Shown piece by piece: positions 17,643 to 26,998 of a stretch of 64,000 bases of DNA. Position 1 is the first letter of the stretch; each line of letters starts with the position of its first letter. The notes under the pieces were generated by a model. It was not told the origin of the DNA. It made no database searches and saw nothing but the letters and a program-made list of their open reading frames with translations. This DNA comes from Desulfobacteraceae bacterium. Its GTDB lineage: Bacteria > Desulfobacterota > Desulfobacteria > Desulfobacterales > Desulfosalsimonadaceae. The translations under genes were made by a program, and so were the position numbers. The DNA lies in assembly GCA_003599885.1 (NCBI GenBank), contig QZKW01000083.1, forward strand, positions 1 to 64,000. The letters run 5' to 3'.

Positions 17643-17990
17643 ATGAAGCTGCCTGTAGAAGGATGCCTGCTCCGCATATTTATCGGTGAAAGTGATAAAT
17701 GCGACGGGAAACCCCTGTATGAGTGGATTGTTGTGAAAGCAAAAGAGCAGGGGCTGGCCGGGGCCACCGTATTGCGGGGCATGATGGGATTCGGTGCGAA
17801 CAGCCGGGTCATCCACACATTCAAAGTCATCCGGCTGTCCGAGGATATGCCAATCATCATTGAACTTGTCGATACCAGGGAGCGGCTGGAAGGATTTCTT
17901 GGCCTGATAGAGGATAAAATTGATGCGGGCCTGGTAACTCTGGAGAAAGCCGAAGTCCGGTTTTATCAAAGCAAAAAAACGGGGCAATAA
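17643..17990 (+). CDS. DUF190 domain protein, CrcB partner
   Basis: The 115-residue product matches DUF190: GCLLRIFIGESDKCDGKPLYEWIV, then GLAGATVLRGMMGFG and LPIIIE-like IIIELVDTRERLEGFL. The fold is PII-like, so a regulatory ligand-binding role is suspected. It often follows or is fused to CrcB. It is translated from a strong GGAGGT overlapping the crcB stop. Confidence 0.9.
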   Translation: MKLPVEGCLLRIFIGESDKCDGKPLYEWIVVKAKEQGLAGATVLRGMMGFGANSRVIHTFKVIRLSEDMPIIIELVDTRERLEGFLGLIEDKIDAGLVTLEKAEVRFYQSKKTGQ

Positions 17991-18031
17991 ATCCGGGTGA
18001 TTTTGTTTTTTGAGTAATGCCGGAAAACTGT

Positions 18032-18550
18032 TTATCGAAACGGCATCAGCGCCCTGAAAAATTTTATTGCTTCAGGCGCCGCTCCCCGCATATCCCACAC
18101 GTATTCCCCGATACCAAACTGTGCCAAAACGTATTTTCCCAAACCGAACTGCCCGATGGCGGTGAGGCCTGTTGCGAACTGTCCGATACCAAAGAGATAG
18201 GCGATTGCCAGCTGCCCCACAGCATAAACGCCGGTGGAAGCCTGGCCCAGGCCGAAAACCATTCCAACGGCGAGCTGGCCAATAGAGATCAGGCCGGCAG
18301 AGGCATGGCCGACAGCAATCCCTCCCACTGCCAGGCGGCCGATGGCAATAATTCCTTTTGCGATGATTCGTTTTCCGGTTTCCGGGCATTTCCCACGGGT
18401 ATAATGAATCAGCGGCAAACCCATCAGTTGTTTCCGGGTCATGAATTCTTCAAACAAATCGCCATTCGGATACACAAACCGCCGCCAGACGCCCAGCGGG
18501 GTTTCTGTAATTTGGTATTCAACAGATTCGAGCAGAAGATTTTTCATCAT
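18032..18550 (-). CDS. Glycine-rich decapeptide-repeat protein, unknown function
   Basis: About 172 residues from ATG 18550 (or 18547); an in-frame ATG at 18751 would add a hydrophobic, less conserved-looking leader. Residues from about 65 onward are built from eight consecutive 10-11-residue units of the form xxIGQLAVG, for example LISIGQLAVG, LTAIGQFGLG and KYVLAQFGIG. The regular small/hydrophobic pattern could form a narrow coil or beta-helix-like stack, perhaps within or against the membrane. The N-terminal 65 residues (LLLESVEYQITETPLGVWRRF) are non-repetitive. I do not recognise a named family. Confidence 0.6.
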   Translation of the reverse strand: MMKNLLLESVEYQITETPLGVWRRFVYPNGDLFEEFMTRKQLMGLPLIHYTRGKCPETGKRIIAKGIIAIGRLAVGGIAVGHASAGLISIGQLAVGMVFGLGQASTGVYAVGQLAIAYLFGIGQFATGLTAIGQFGLGKYVLAQFGIGEYVWDMRGAAPEAIKFFRALMPFR

Positions 18551-18817
18551 TGAATGGCCCGTAAAATTGTTTTTTTGCAGGGTTGAAAGATAAAGGGAAG
18601 TCATTTCTGACATACCGAAATATGCTGATAAAATCAATAAATTTAAAATTTTATATAGATGCAGCCGGATCGATGGAAGCAAAAATGCTAGTTTTTGGCT
18701 AGTATAAACCTCATATTCTTTTCGAAATGGGTATTCCTGAAAATGTGTCATAGTAGCACCATCAAAATGGGTTTAATTTTTCCCAGGCCTTAAATCATTT
18801 TCAGAAAGGTGATCCTC

Positions 18818-19900
18818 ATGTTTATGTTCAACTCTTCATCAAAAGCATTGAATTCGTCCAATTACATCCCGGCGCCAAACATTGCCGATGCATGGGTGTT
18901 GCATGACAGCAAGGAGAAAACAGAGAATTTGTCAGAAGCCTTTGCTTTCAGTTTCGAAGAGCGAATGACGTATATCAGAAAATATGGCAGCCATTGCATG
19001 TCATTTTCAACCCTGCAGCCGGGAATGAAATTTTTTGACGTTCCGGACAAGGGTTTTATCGCTTATATGCAGAAATGGGGCAGCCAGATGGTTTTGTCCG
19101 ATCCGGTATGTCATGAAAAAGACCGGGAACTCGTCATCAGTGAATTCCTGAAAAAATACAAACACACCGGATTTGTTCAGATCACCGAGCCGGTGGCGAA
19201 ACTGATGCATGAACGTTTTGGCTATTACGCCACCCAGTTTGGCATTGAAACCATCGTGGATCTGGAAACCTGGGACCTTTCAGGAAAGAAAAAACAGATA
19301 TTGCGCACTTCGCTGAATCAGAGCCGCAAAAACGGCATTGTCATCCGGGAATGCCGGGAGGAAACCCGGCACCATGAGCTTTCCAGACAGTGGATGTCCA
19401 CCCGGAAGATCAAAAACAGGGAAATCGGATTTTTGATCCGTCCCATGGTCATGGAGCACGAAGAGGAAACCCGCAAATTTTTCGCCTACCATGAGGACAA
19501 GCTCGTGGGGTTTGTTTTTTTTGATCCGATTTACAAGGACGGGAAAATCATCAGTTATGTTCCCAATATTTCCCGATTCAGCCACAGCTTCCGGCAGGGA
19601 ATTTTTTATTCACTGCTGGTTTACGCCATGGATACCTTTAAGAAAGAAGGCCTCAATGAAATAAATCTGGGGCTGTCGATTCTGGTGCTGGATGAGGAAG
19701 ACAAGCAATCCGAATCCTGGATATTAAAGAACATCGAACGGCTGATTTTCCGGTATGGAAATTTTATCTATAATTTTAAGGGCATTGCGTTTACCAAATC
19801 CCGGTTTAACGGAAAAACCAATAAATTCTATTCGGCACACCAATGGAGTCTGCCGGCCATCAAGCTGATTTCCATGTTCAAGCTGTCGAATGTCTTTTGA
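18818..19900 (+). CDS. Phosphatidylglycerol lysyltransferase C-terminal (DUF2156) GNAT-fold protein
   Basis: About 360 residues, starting at ATG 18818 behind AGGTGATCC. The protein is a stand-alone copy of the catalytic half of MprF-type enzymes. MTYIRKYGSHCMSFSTLQPG, then GSQMVLSDPVCHEKD and LRTSLNQSRKNGIVIRE fit the tandem GNAT fold of LPG_synthase_C. MprF transfers an aminoacyl group from tRNA to phosphatidylglycerol, but many stand-alone copies have unknown substrates. It lacks the membrane flippase half. A thioester-reductase-like gene follows 23 bases downstream on the same strand, suggesting a two-gene lipid pathway. Confidence 0.8.
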   Translation: MFMFNSSSKALNSSNYIPAPNIADAWVLHDSKEKTENLSEAFAFSFEERMTYIRKYGSHCMSFSTLQPGMKFFDVPDKGFIAYMQKWGSQMVLSDPVCHEKDRELVISEFLKKYKHTGFVQITEPVAKLMHERFGYYATQFGIETIVDLETWDLSGKKKQILRTSLNQSRKNGIVIRECREETRHHELSRQWMSTRKIKNREIGFLIRPMVMEHEEETRKFFAYHEDKLVGFVFFDPIYKDGKIISYVPNISRFSHSFRQGIFYSLLVYAMDTFKKEGLNEINLGLSILVLDEEDKQSESWILKNIERLIFRYGNFIYNFKGIAFTKSRFNGKTNKFYSAHQWSLPAIKLISMFKLSNVF

Positions 19901-19923
19901 TTCTGCACCATCAAGGAGGAGCT

Positions 19924-21234
19924 ATGATTTACTTTGTCACGGGCATTACCGGCACTGTTGTTCCAGTTGTCGTTGAAGACTTGATGAAAAAGGATCCGGA
20001 TGCGGCATTTTATTTTGCGATCCGAAAAGATAAAAAAGGAAACGGCATCCAGGCCCGATTTGAATCGGTTGTTGATTCTCTGGACCTTGATATTCCGACC
20101 CGAAGAAAACTTGCGGAGCGGTCCCGGCTGGTTGAAATTAATGTGGAGAAGGAAAGACTGGGCATCGATCCGAAATTATATTCAGAAATAATTGAAAAAA
20201 CAGAAAAAATCCTTCATGGCGCGGCAGATGTCCGGTTTGATCAGCCTTACGAAAAAATCCGGATTTCGAATGTGGTGTTTTCTCAAAAAATTTACGATTT
20301 GTTTGATTCAATCAAACAGCACCGCGAGACCTACGCCAAAAACAAACCCACACTCTATTATATTTCAACCGGTTATGCCTATGGGATTCACAAAAAACCC
20401 ATTCCGGAGGATTTCCCGGAATTCCATCCGGGAAAACCCGACAATACCTATGCTCAAACCAAGGCCGAAGCAAAGATTTTTATGCTGGATAAAATCAACC
20501 GGTGCAAGGACTCCATTGTTATTTTTGAGCCCACCATCATTGGCGGTTCCGCCCGGACCGGCCGAACCAAGACATATAATCTTCACTATATCGTGATGAT
20601 GCTCGGGTATATGGGAAAACTTCCCTTTCTGACCGCGCCGGAAAATCAGCTGGACATCGTTCCGGTGGACTGGGTGGCGGCGGTTATTTCCGATATCATG
20701 GCCGGAGATCAATACCATCAAGGGGTTGTGCGGCTGGCCAGCGGAGCCGGGGGGGTTCCAGTGAAAACCCTGCATGATGTGGGATACAATTATTATGTAA
20801 CTCATGACCCGGTTCCGGGGCATGTGATACCCAAGATCCGCTTTGTCCCCTGCTGGTTTTTTTATTCGATGATCAATGTTCAGAAAATTTTTTATCAGGC
20901 CATGTATTTTTGCACCCGTCAAAAGCGGTTCCGCAAAATGGCCAAGGGCATCAGCCTGCTGGAAGGATATTTCCCGTATATCACCCGTTCAAAAGTGTTT
21001 GAAAATTCCCGGAGCATGGAACTGATTCAAAAATATACGAATTGTTCATCTGCCCCAACAATGCAGGATATCAGGGACAAAGATGGGCAGGTGATTCAAA
21101 AAGGGTATTTTGGAAAAATACTAGCCGATACCCTGGAAACCGGCTGGGGCGGGATGGTGGATTTCAAGCGTCTGGAAAAAAAGACTGCCGAATACAAGAG
21201 CCCCCAGGCGGCATTGATCTCTTCCAGAAAATAA
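19924..21234 (+). CDS. Thioester-reductase/fatty acyl-CoA reductase-like SDR (NAD_binding_4)
   Basis: About 436 residues from ATG 19924, preceded by AAGGAGGAG. Residues 1-13 hold the cofactor motif (FVTGITGTVV). YAQTKAEAKIFM supplies the YxxxK pair after TGYAYG (Ser/Thr region). EPTIIGGSARTGRTK and LDIVPVDWVAAVI match extended SDRs that reduce acyl thioesters to aldehydes or alcohols. The C-terminal ~150 residues have no assignable fold. It ends in a strong terminator. Pairing with the GNAT gene suggests that one modifies and the other reduces a fatty-acyl or aminoacyl lipid. Confidence 0.8.
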   Translation: MIYFVTGITGTVVPVVVEDLMKKDPDAAFYFAIRKDKKGNGIQARFESVVDSLDLDIPTRRKLAERSRLVEINVEKERLGIDPKLYSEIIEKTEKILHGAADVRFDQPYEKIRISNVVFSQKIYDLFDSIKQHRETYAKNKPTLYYISTGYAYGIHKKPIPEDFPEFHPGKPDNTYAQTKAEAKIFMLDKINRCKDSIVIFEPTIIGGSARTGRTKTYNLHYIVMMLGYMGKLPFLTAPENQLDIVPVDWVAAVISDIMAGDQYHQGVVRLASGAGGVPVKTLHDVGYNYYVTHDPVPGHVIPKIRFVPCWFFYSMINVQKIFYQAMYFCTRQKRFRKMAKGISLLEGYFPYITRSKVFENSRSMELIQKYTNCSSAPTMQDIRDKDGQVIQKGYFGKILADTLETGWGGMVDFKRLEKKTAEYKSPQAALISSRK

Positions 21235-21248
21235 CACTAAATCTATAA

Positions 21249-21287
21249 AAGCCCGCTCAAACCAAAGTTTTGAGCGGGCTTTTTTTA
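21249..21287 (+). terminator. Rho-independent terminator
   Basis: AGCCCGCTCAAA pairs with TTTGAGCGGGCT around a short loop and is followed by T7. It ends the SDR gene and sits against the 3' end of msrAB, so it may serve both directions (an A-run precedes the stem). Confidence 0.9.
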
Positions 21288-22379
21288 TTCAAACAATCTG
21301 AGAAACGATTCATATCCCTGTTTTTTAAGATCTTCCTTTGGGATAAAGCGCAAAGCTGCGGAATTGATACAGTACCTAAGTCCCGTAGGTTCCGGCCCAT
21401 CATCAAATACATGTCCGAGATGGGAATCCGCCTTTTTGCTTCTCACTTCAGTTCGCGTCATAAACAGGGTTTTATCTGTTTTTTCCACCACCGCATCCTT
21501 TGAAACCGGGCGGATGAAACTCGGCCATCCGGTGCCGGAATCAAATTTATCCAGCGAGCTGAACAAGGGCTCGCCGGATATGACATCCACATAGATCCCC
21601 GGTTTTTTGTTGTCCCAGTATTCGTTGTCAAAAGGCGGTTCTGTTTTGTCCTGCCGGGTGACCGAATACTGTAGCGGCGTCAGCCGATCCTTGAGTTCTT
21701 TGTCCGCCGGGCGGACATAGGCGGATGAAGAGGCTTTATTTTCAGGCTCTTTGTCCCATATTTTTTTTAAATACTGGTCCCTTCCGGATCCGTGACGATA
21801 GTATTTGTAACGGATGGGGTTATTTTTGTAATAATCCTGGTGGTAATCCTCTGCCGGATAAAAGGCGTCGTATGGAGTGATCTCCGTAACCACCTTTCCA
21901 TTGTGTCTGCCTGATTGTTCAATAGCCTGCTTTGATTTTTCAGCCAAAGCACGTTGCGCTTCGCTGTGATAAAAAATGGCGGAGCGGTACTGGGGCCCCC
22001 GGTCAACAAATGATCCGCCGCTGTCTGTGGGATCAATCTGGCGCCAGAAAACATCAAGGAGCCGTTCATAGGCAATTTGTTCCGGGTCGAATGTGACTTG
22101 TATCGCTTCCATGTGGCCGGTTTTACCACTGGAGACCTGCTCGTAGGTGGGATTTACCTCCCTTCCGCCGGTGTATCCGGAAATTACATTGATGACCCCG
22201 TCTTGCTTTTCAAATGGCGCTTCCATACACCAGAAACACCCGCCGGCAAATGTAGCTGTTTCAAAAGTCTTTTCCCGGTCCGCGGCCGGGATGTTTTTTT
22301 CATCCGCCGTGGCCGGTGTTGATCCAAATAGTGTCATGGTCATAATTCCTAATATAAATAGGGTGTTTAAAATTTTCAT
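21285..22379 (-). CDS. msrAB: Secreted peptide methionine sulfoxide reductase MsrA/MsrB fusion
   Basis: 364 residues. A signal peptide occupies residues 1-25 ([20 protein letters not shown], then ATADE). MsrA follows with [15 protein letters not shown] (catalytic Cys near 48), then MsrB (about 220-360) with [11 protein letters not shown] and [14 protein letters not shown], whose Cys is catalytic. The Zn-binding CxxC pairs of some MsrB forms are absent, as usual in fusions. ATG 22379 is chosen since GAGGAG precedes it and the leader begins there; an upstream in-frame start at 22448 is not needed. It repairs both S- and R-sulfoxides of methionine outside the cytoplasm. Confidence 0.95.
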   Translation of the reverse strand: MKILNTLFILGIMTMTLFGSTPATADEKNIPAADREKTFETATFAGGCFWCMEAPFEKQDGVINVISGYTGGREVNPTYEQVSSGKTGHMEAIQVTFDPEQIAYERLLDVFWRQIDPTDSGGSFVDRGPQYRSAIFYHSEAQRALAEKSKQAIEQSGRHNGKVVTEITPYDAFYPAEDYHQDYYKNNPIRYKYYRHGSGRDQYLKKIWDKEPENKASSSAYVRPADKELKDRLTPLQYSVTRQDKTEPPFDNEYWDNKKPGIYVDVISGEPLFSSLDKFDSGTGWPSFIRPVSKDAVVEKTDKTLFMTRTEVRSKKADSHLGHVFDDGPEPTGLRYCINSAALRFIPKEDLKKQGYESFLRLFE

Positions 22380-22470
22380 CGTCAATAGCTCCTCAAAAAT
22401 GTGCCCAAAAGACATCAGCAGGTATATGTTGATAACATAAGGCGTCATGGGTTCGATGCAAACAAACCGA

Positions 22471-22500
22471 TTGACTTTTTTTTAAAACATATTGTATATA
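22471..22500 (+). promoter_or_regulatory. Sigma-70-type promoter upstream of the small membrane-anchored gene
   Basis: TTGACT at 22471-22476 and TATATA at 22495-22500 are separated by 18 bases, 38 bases before the ATG at 22538. A perfect TATAAT at 22504-22509 is too far from this -35 and may belong to a weaker alternative. Confidence 0.45.
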
Positions 22501-22537
22501 CTATATAATTTTAACTCTATCAGATGAGGGTGCTTCT

Positions 22538-23017
22538 ATGAAAATGACGGATTTTTTTCTTTTTAGAGGGTTCAGGCGATCAGGCGGCTTGCTGGTGGTC
22601 GGTGTCCTGCTGGCTGTTTTGGCAAGCGCCTGTTGTGTTTCTAAAAAATACGATGGGCCGGGTCTGCCAAAAGAAGAGATCACCCTCATCCGGCCTGATG
22701 ACAAAGAGTTTACTCCGGTGAACATCCTTTCGATAGATGGCAAGGTACTCAAGACCACGGAGTCCAGCGTTACCGTTCTGCCCGGGCAGCATGTCCTGTT
22801 TGTGGAAGCCATGCTGGATTATCCCTTATTCAGCAAGCAATTGTATTTTAACATGCACCTGCCGTTTGAAGCGGAAGCCGGCGATACCTATACGGTCCAC
22901 GCAACAATTCTGCCAATGAAGAAAAAAGGGTTTGTATGGCTCACATCGGAAAAGAATCCGGAAAAATTTATCGCTAAAGAATATGCCACAAATATGATGC
23001 TGATACACTTTGAGTAA
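22538..23017 (+). CDS. Small membrane-anchored or lipoprotein-like hypothetical protein
   Basis: The 159-residue product starts with a hydrophobic leader (GGLLVVGVLLAVLASACC) followed by a soluble domain of about 115 residues. The Cys-Cys after LASA could be a lipidation site, but the lipobox is imperfect because position -3 is Ala. The body (ITLIRPDDKEFTPVNILSI, then GQHVLFVEAML) looks beta-rich. No family recognised. It lies 55 bases before a universal stress protein gene and may share its transcript. Confidence 0.6.
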   Translation: MKMTDFFLFRGFRRSGGLLVVGVLLAVLASACCVSKKYDGPGLPKEEITLIRPDDKEFTPVNILSIDGKVLKTTESSVTVLPGQHVLFVEAMLDYPLFSKQLYFNMHLPFEAEAGDTYTVHATILPMKKKGFVWLTSEKNPEKFIAKEYATNMMLIHFE

Positions 23018-23072
23018 TGCAAATGGGCGATCTCGCGGTGCGACGCCTGTTTAAATCGGACAACAGGATGAA

Positions 23073-24014
23073 ATGGATAAAAATATAACAAAAATGCTGG
23101 TGTTGCCCCAGGATGGGTCTTCATTTGCCATGCGGTCTCTGGATTATATCCATCTTGTATTCGGCCCTTCCCATAATTTGACGCCGGTACTCATGCACAT
23201 TTTGCCCTCCATGCCGCAGGCTTTGGTGGACGAGGGACTGCGGAGCAAAGAAATTAACAGGCAGTTGCAGCAAATTGAAAAGCGAAACGAAAAGAACGCC
23301 GGACATGTTTTGCAGAAGGCAAAAGAGGTTCTGGTTCAGTACGGGTTTGATCCGGATAAAATAAAAACGGTCTACCAGAAACGGAAAACCGATATCGCCA
23401 GGGATATTGCCTGCTGGTCTGAAGAGCAAATGGCGGACGGTCTGGTGCTCAGCTCACATGGCAGATCCTGGTTAGAAACTTTTTTTATCGGCGAAGTGTC
23501 CATGAAACTGCTGGAATGCTGCCGGACATGCCCGGTGTGGATGATTCGGGGCGTCATCAAAAGCCGTCATGTTCTGGTGGCAGTGGACAATTCCGAACAT
23601 GCGCTGCGTTCAGTGGATTATGCCGGGTTTATGCTCCAGGGGACGAACAGCCGGATCACATTGTTCCACGGCAAGCCGAAGCTGCGGCGCTTTTTGCCCA
23701 GAGCGCTGTTTGAGGACATGCCGGGGATAGAAGAGGCCTTGTCCCGTAAAACAGATGAAACGATTCATCCGGTTATGGAAAAAGCAAAAGAAATGCTGGT
23801 CCAGGCGGGTGTGGAAGAAAATAAAATCACCATTGAAATCACAAGCGGCTCAAATAATCCAGCCAAAGATATTCTGGAGGCCGTCCGCAAACATGATTGC
23901 GGCACGATTGTTCTGGGCCGTCAGGGCGACTCCAATACGGGCGGGTTCTCAATGGGAAGCTTTACCCGCAAGGTTCTTGAGGGGGTGGAGGATATGGCGG
24001 TGTGGGTCGTCTAA
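23073..24014 (+). CDS. Tandem universal stress protein (two UspA domains)
   Basis: The 313-residue protein has two UspA domains, about 1-155 and 165-313. Each starts with a MLVLPQDGS- or VLVAVDNSEHALRSVDYA-type strand. Domain 1 ends GLVLSSHGRSWLETFFIGEVSMKLL with CPVWMI. Domain 2 has TIVLGRQGDSNTGGFSMGSFTRKVL, near the ATP-binding G-x2-G-x9-G-S/T pattern. AGGA precedes the ATG. It is expected to be cytosolic and respond to stress; the exact trigger is unknown. Confidence 0.85.
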   Translation: MDKNITKMLVLPQDGSSFAMRSLDYIHLVFGPSHNLTPVLMHILPSMPQALVDEGLRSKEINRQLQQIEKRNEKNAGHVLQKAKEVLVQYGFDPDKIKTVYQKRKTDIARDIACWSEEQMADGLVLSSHGRSWLETFFIGEVSMKLLECCRTCPVWMIRGVIKSRHVLVAVDNSEHALRSVDYAGFMLQGTNSRITLFHGKPKLRRFLPRALFEDMPGIEEALSRKTDETIHPVMEKAKEMLVQAGVEENKITIEITSGSNNPAKDILEAVRKHDCGTIVLGRQGDSNTGGFSMGSFTRKVLEGVEDMAVWVV

Positions 24015-24096
24015 GCGCCTTTTCACCAATCGAACGGACTATCCATCGAAACGTATATTTTATTCCAGTATGTTATTAAGCTATCCGGGCTGAGTT

Positions 24097-24891
24097 TTAC
24101 AATACGGTCCAAGTTGTGGGGTCAACCGCCTGTTTGTATGAATGCTGATGAACAATTTTAAAAAATTCCTGGTTTTCATATTCCAGATAGTCTTTTAAGT
24201 CATTAGTGGAAAATTGAATGAGCCGCTTTAAACCGGAGAGGGTTGTTCCCGGAACTTCGCCAAACTGATGGGCGACCCGCAGCACTTCAGGCTGGAACCC
24301 GTTCAATGGGACAATTTTGTCGATAATTCCATAAGCCATTGCTTCTTCCGCCGCGTATTCCTTCTTTAAAGCCAGCAATTCCCAGGTTTTGCCGGGGCCG
24401 ATCATTTTGGAAAGGAAATACGCTCCCCCGCCGATGGGCAGCACCCCCATATCCAGGTATGAATTTTTATAAACCGTATTATCGGCGGCAATTCGATAGT
24501 CGCACACAAGACTCAAATTTAAAAACAACGGTAGCACATTGCCACAGGCCGTATGAATTATTATTTTGTTAAGCTCTTTGATTTTAAGAATAAACGAAGC
24601 ATAGGCATTGCACAGCCGTTGAAGGCCCAGATTGTTCTGTTTGGATTTGATGGCTTGAAAAAAATTAATATACGCCTGATGCCCGGATTCTTCCAGAGAT
24701 GAGCAGATAACAATGGCTTTGATAAAATCGCAAGCCGCAACCTTATCCAGATAAGCCAGAAGGGTATCCCGGTTTTCCAGGCTGGTGGACTGAATCAGCA
24801 AATTTTTTTGAAAATTAATCCATAGGACGTCATCAAAAATTTTGGTAGAAAAAAATTTAAACTCAACTTCAATGGCTGGGTGCTGTTTCAT
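24097..24891 (-). CDS. Enoyl-CoA hydratase/isomerase (crotonase) family protein
   Basis: About 264 residues starting at ATG 24891 with GGGGGAA upstream; an in-frame start at 24915 lacks this. The crotonase core is visible in IIHTACGNVLPLFLNLSLVCDYRIAAD and DMGVLPIGGGAYFLSKMIG, then the turn EEAMAYGIIDKIVP. The oxyanion-hole loop is unusual (CGNVLPLF instead of G-x-A-x-G-G-G), so hydratase activity is doubtful. It could be a non-classical member such as a decarboxylase or an inactive paralogue. It stands alone between two plus-strand genes. Confidence 0.7.
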   Translation of the reverse strand: MKQHPAIEVEFKFFSTKIFDDVLWINFQKNLLIQSTSLENRDTLLAYLDKVAACDFIKAIVICSSLEESGHQAYINFFQAIKSKQNNLGLQRLCNAYASFILKIKELNKIIIHTACGNVLPLFLNLSLVCDYRIAADNTVYKNSYLDMGVLPIGGGAYFLSKMIGPGKTWELLALKKEYAAEEAMAYGIIDKIVPLNGFQPEVLRVAHQFGEVPGTTLSGLKRLIQFSTNDLKDYLEYENQEFFKIVHQHSYKQAVDPTTWTVL

Positions 24892-24915
24892 ACTTCCCCC
24901 GTATGTTTTGATCAT

Positions 24916-25224
24916 GGGTTATAATGAAGCGCGGTTTTCAACTATAAAGATATTGCAATTCCGGTGCCACCTCTCCTTTCATTTTATTTAACGGTTCGAT
25001 TTTATAAATGATATTGGCTCAGTCAAAAGCGGATGTTGTAAAAATGCGATTCAGAGAGTGCCGGTTTTGTTTACAGGATGTAAAAAAATATTATGTTCCG
25101 GCCTATATGCGCAATGGAGGCCGGTGACCAGAAACGCTTCATTCCGTTTTGACTTTTTCACAGGACTCATCTAATTTTAAAATAATCGGCATACTCAAAC
25201 TGACAAACACAGAAAGGATTCGCC
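24916..25224. other. Intergenic gap with one hairpin
   Basis: No coding signal is apparent. CCGGCCT at 25098-25104 pairs with AGGCCGG at 25118-25124 around a 13-base loop. The region just before 25225 contains AAAGGA, the ribosome binding site of the nitronate monooxygenase gene. Confidence 0.5.
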
Positions 25225-26226
25225 ATGAAAACACGCATCACCGAATTGTTCGGCATCAAATACCCTATCCAGTGCGGCGGTATGCTGTGGATCGCCAAAC
25301 CGGAGCTGTCGGCCGCTATCAGCAACACCGGGGCCATGGGAAATCTGACATCCGGGAATTACAACACCGCTGATGAACTTCGGGAGGCCATTGACCAGAC
25401 CCGCACACTCACGCACAACCCGTTTATCGTCAATATCACCACCATGCCGTCCATCCGCCTTCCCCTGGGATTGCTTCAGGATTTTTTTCGGGTTTGCTGT
25501 GAAAAACGTGTCACTGCCATTGAAATAGCGGGCGCGCCGGTGGACAGTTTTCTGGGAAAAGAATTTATCCCTTTGGCCAAAGATGCCGGAGTCAAGGTGC
25601 TTCACAAAGTCGGCACCGTCAGGCATGCGGTTCATGCCGAGAAAGTGGGGTACGACGCCATCACCATCGCCGGATTTGAGGAAGGCGGGTTTCCCCACAA
25701 AGACAATGTTTCCACTATGGTGCTGGTGCCCAAGGTCCGGGAGACGGTGAGCATTCCAGTGATGGCCGCCGGCGGCATGGCGGATGGCAAAAGTCTGGCC
25801 GCAGCCCTGGCGCTGGGAGCCGATGGGGTCATGATGGCCACGCGGTTTCTGGCCACGAAAGAAAGCGGAATTCATCCCAACATCTACAAGGTGCTGGTGG
25901 AAAAAACCGAGGCCGACACGTCCCTTCAGCTTCAGACGCTTCTGGCTGGTTTCGGTCTTCAGGTGCGGGCGCTTCGCAACGAGATTATGCGAAAAGTCGA
26001 GCAGGTGGAAAACTCGGGCGGCGATCTGGGCGAACTGCTTCCCCTGATTTCCGGGGAGCGGGCGCGTCAGGTCTGGAAGGAGGGCAACGCGGAAGAGGCC
26101 ATGCTCACCATCGGTCAGTCGGTGGGCCGAATCAACGACATTCCAACCGTCGCCGAACTGGTTTCCCGCATGGTTGCTGACGCCAGGTCGGCACTGGAAA
26201 GCAGCCTGAAAATGTTCGGGGGATAA
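25225..26226 (+). CDS. Nitronate monooxygenase family FMN enzyme
   Basis: The 333-residue TIM-barrel protein shows the class signature: IKYPIQCGGMLWIAKPELSA with SNTGAMGNLTSGNY at the start. KVGTVRHAVHAEKVGYDAI and FEEGGFPH follow, then the phosphate-binding end AAGGMADGKSLAAALALGADGVMMATRFLAT. These FMN enzymes oxidise nitronates; related enoyl reductases share the fold. AAAGGA precedes the ATG. No neighbouring pathway gene clarifies the substrate, so detoxification is a guess. Confidence 0.85.
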   Translation: MKTRITELFGIKYPIQCGGMLWIAKPELSAAISNTGAMGNLTSGNYNTADELREAIDQTRTLTHNPFIVNITTMPSIRLPLGLLQDFFRVCCEKRVTAIEIAGAPVDSFLGKEFIPLAKDAGVKVLHKVGTVRHAVHAEKVGYDAITIAGFEEGGFPHKDNVSTMVLVPKVRETVSIPVMAAGGMADGKSLAAALALGADGVMMATRFLATKESGIHPNIYKVLVEKTEADTSLQLQTLLAGFGLQVRALRNEIMRKVEQVENSGGDLGELLPLISGERARQVWKEGNAEEAMLTIGQSVGRINDIPTVAELVSRMVADARSALESSLKMFGG

Positions 26227-26257
26227 CCGGGTGAAAAATTAGGACGGCTCGGGTATT

Positions 26258-26301
26258 CAGAATTCAGGAGTCAGGAGTCAGAATTCTGACTCCTGAATTC
26301 T
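26258..26301. repeat. Imperfect inverted repeat of the AATTCAGGAGTCA family (copy 1)
   Basis: GAATTCAGGAGTCA at 26260-26273 and TGACTCCTGAATTC at 26287-26300 are exact inverted arms. GGAGTCA is repeated in between, so a shorter 26-bp perfect palindrome also exists at 26271-26296. A second copy of the core lies at 30525-30551. It is probably an abundant intergenic repeat and may act as a terminator. Confidence 0.7.
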
Positions 26302-26320
26302 TGACTCTTTACTAAAATTA

Positions 26321-26608
26321 TTACTTGAACCGGGATCTCGCCTTGTCAAATGCATCGGCCAGATCTTTCCAGGCTTTTTCCATACCCGTCCGCAGATCCT
26401 GCCAACTGCTGTCTCCGGTCTTTTTCACATCCTCCATTTTTAAACGCATGTCATCCAGTCTTTCCCTGAGATCATCAATGTAATTTTCAAATTTAACACT
26501 GGCATCCACCTGGGCTTTTTTTGCTGTCTGCATTAATTCTTCAATTTGCTTGTTCCATTCGGCAATCTGGGCTTTTTGTTTTTCAAGGAAATCTTTTTTT
26601 TCAGTCAT
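26321..26608 (-). CDS. Small coiled-coil protein, hypothetical
   Basis: The 95-residue product is almost wholly helical and charged, with heptad-like spacing from KDFLEKQKAQIAEWNKQIEEL through FENYIDDLRERLDDMRLKMEDV. Similar short coiled-coil proteins occur near stress genes, but I assign no function. GGAGGGAAG lies just before ATG 26608, supporting translation. It ends beside the palindromic repeat. Confidence 0.7.
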   Translation of the reverse strand: MTEKKDFLEKQKAQIAEWNKQIEELMQTAKKAQVDASVKFENYIDDLRERLDDMRLKMEDVKKTGDSSWQDLRTGMEKAWKDLADAFDKARSRFK

Positions 26609-26998
26609 GGCTTCCCTCCGTTGGCTGGATGTAAATCAGGGTTATCGGCATGATCCTTGGGTTGAGATTAATCTATTTGAAATTATATCGAAATGTGCCG
26701 CCGAACAGCAAGTGAATTATTGGTCTTGTCCAAAATTATCAAAAAAAAGGTTTTGTCACTGAAAAGGATAATCGTTGTGAAAAGGCGGGCTTGTGACGCC
26801 CTGCAATATTCTGCGCTTTTCCCGGTGCCGGAAAAGAGATATTTCATTTTATTAACCCTTCAAAATGCTTGACGAATAGCGTGTTTTTCCGATACATATG
26901 CCGCTTCAAGGCAAGGTTTATTTTTGCGGACGTTGTTTTCTATTTTAAACAGGGGTCCTGAAGAGCAGGACGCCCCAACACAAGGAAAGGGGAAAAAA

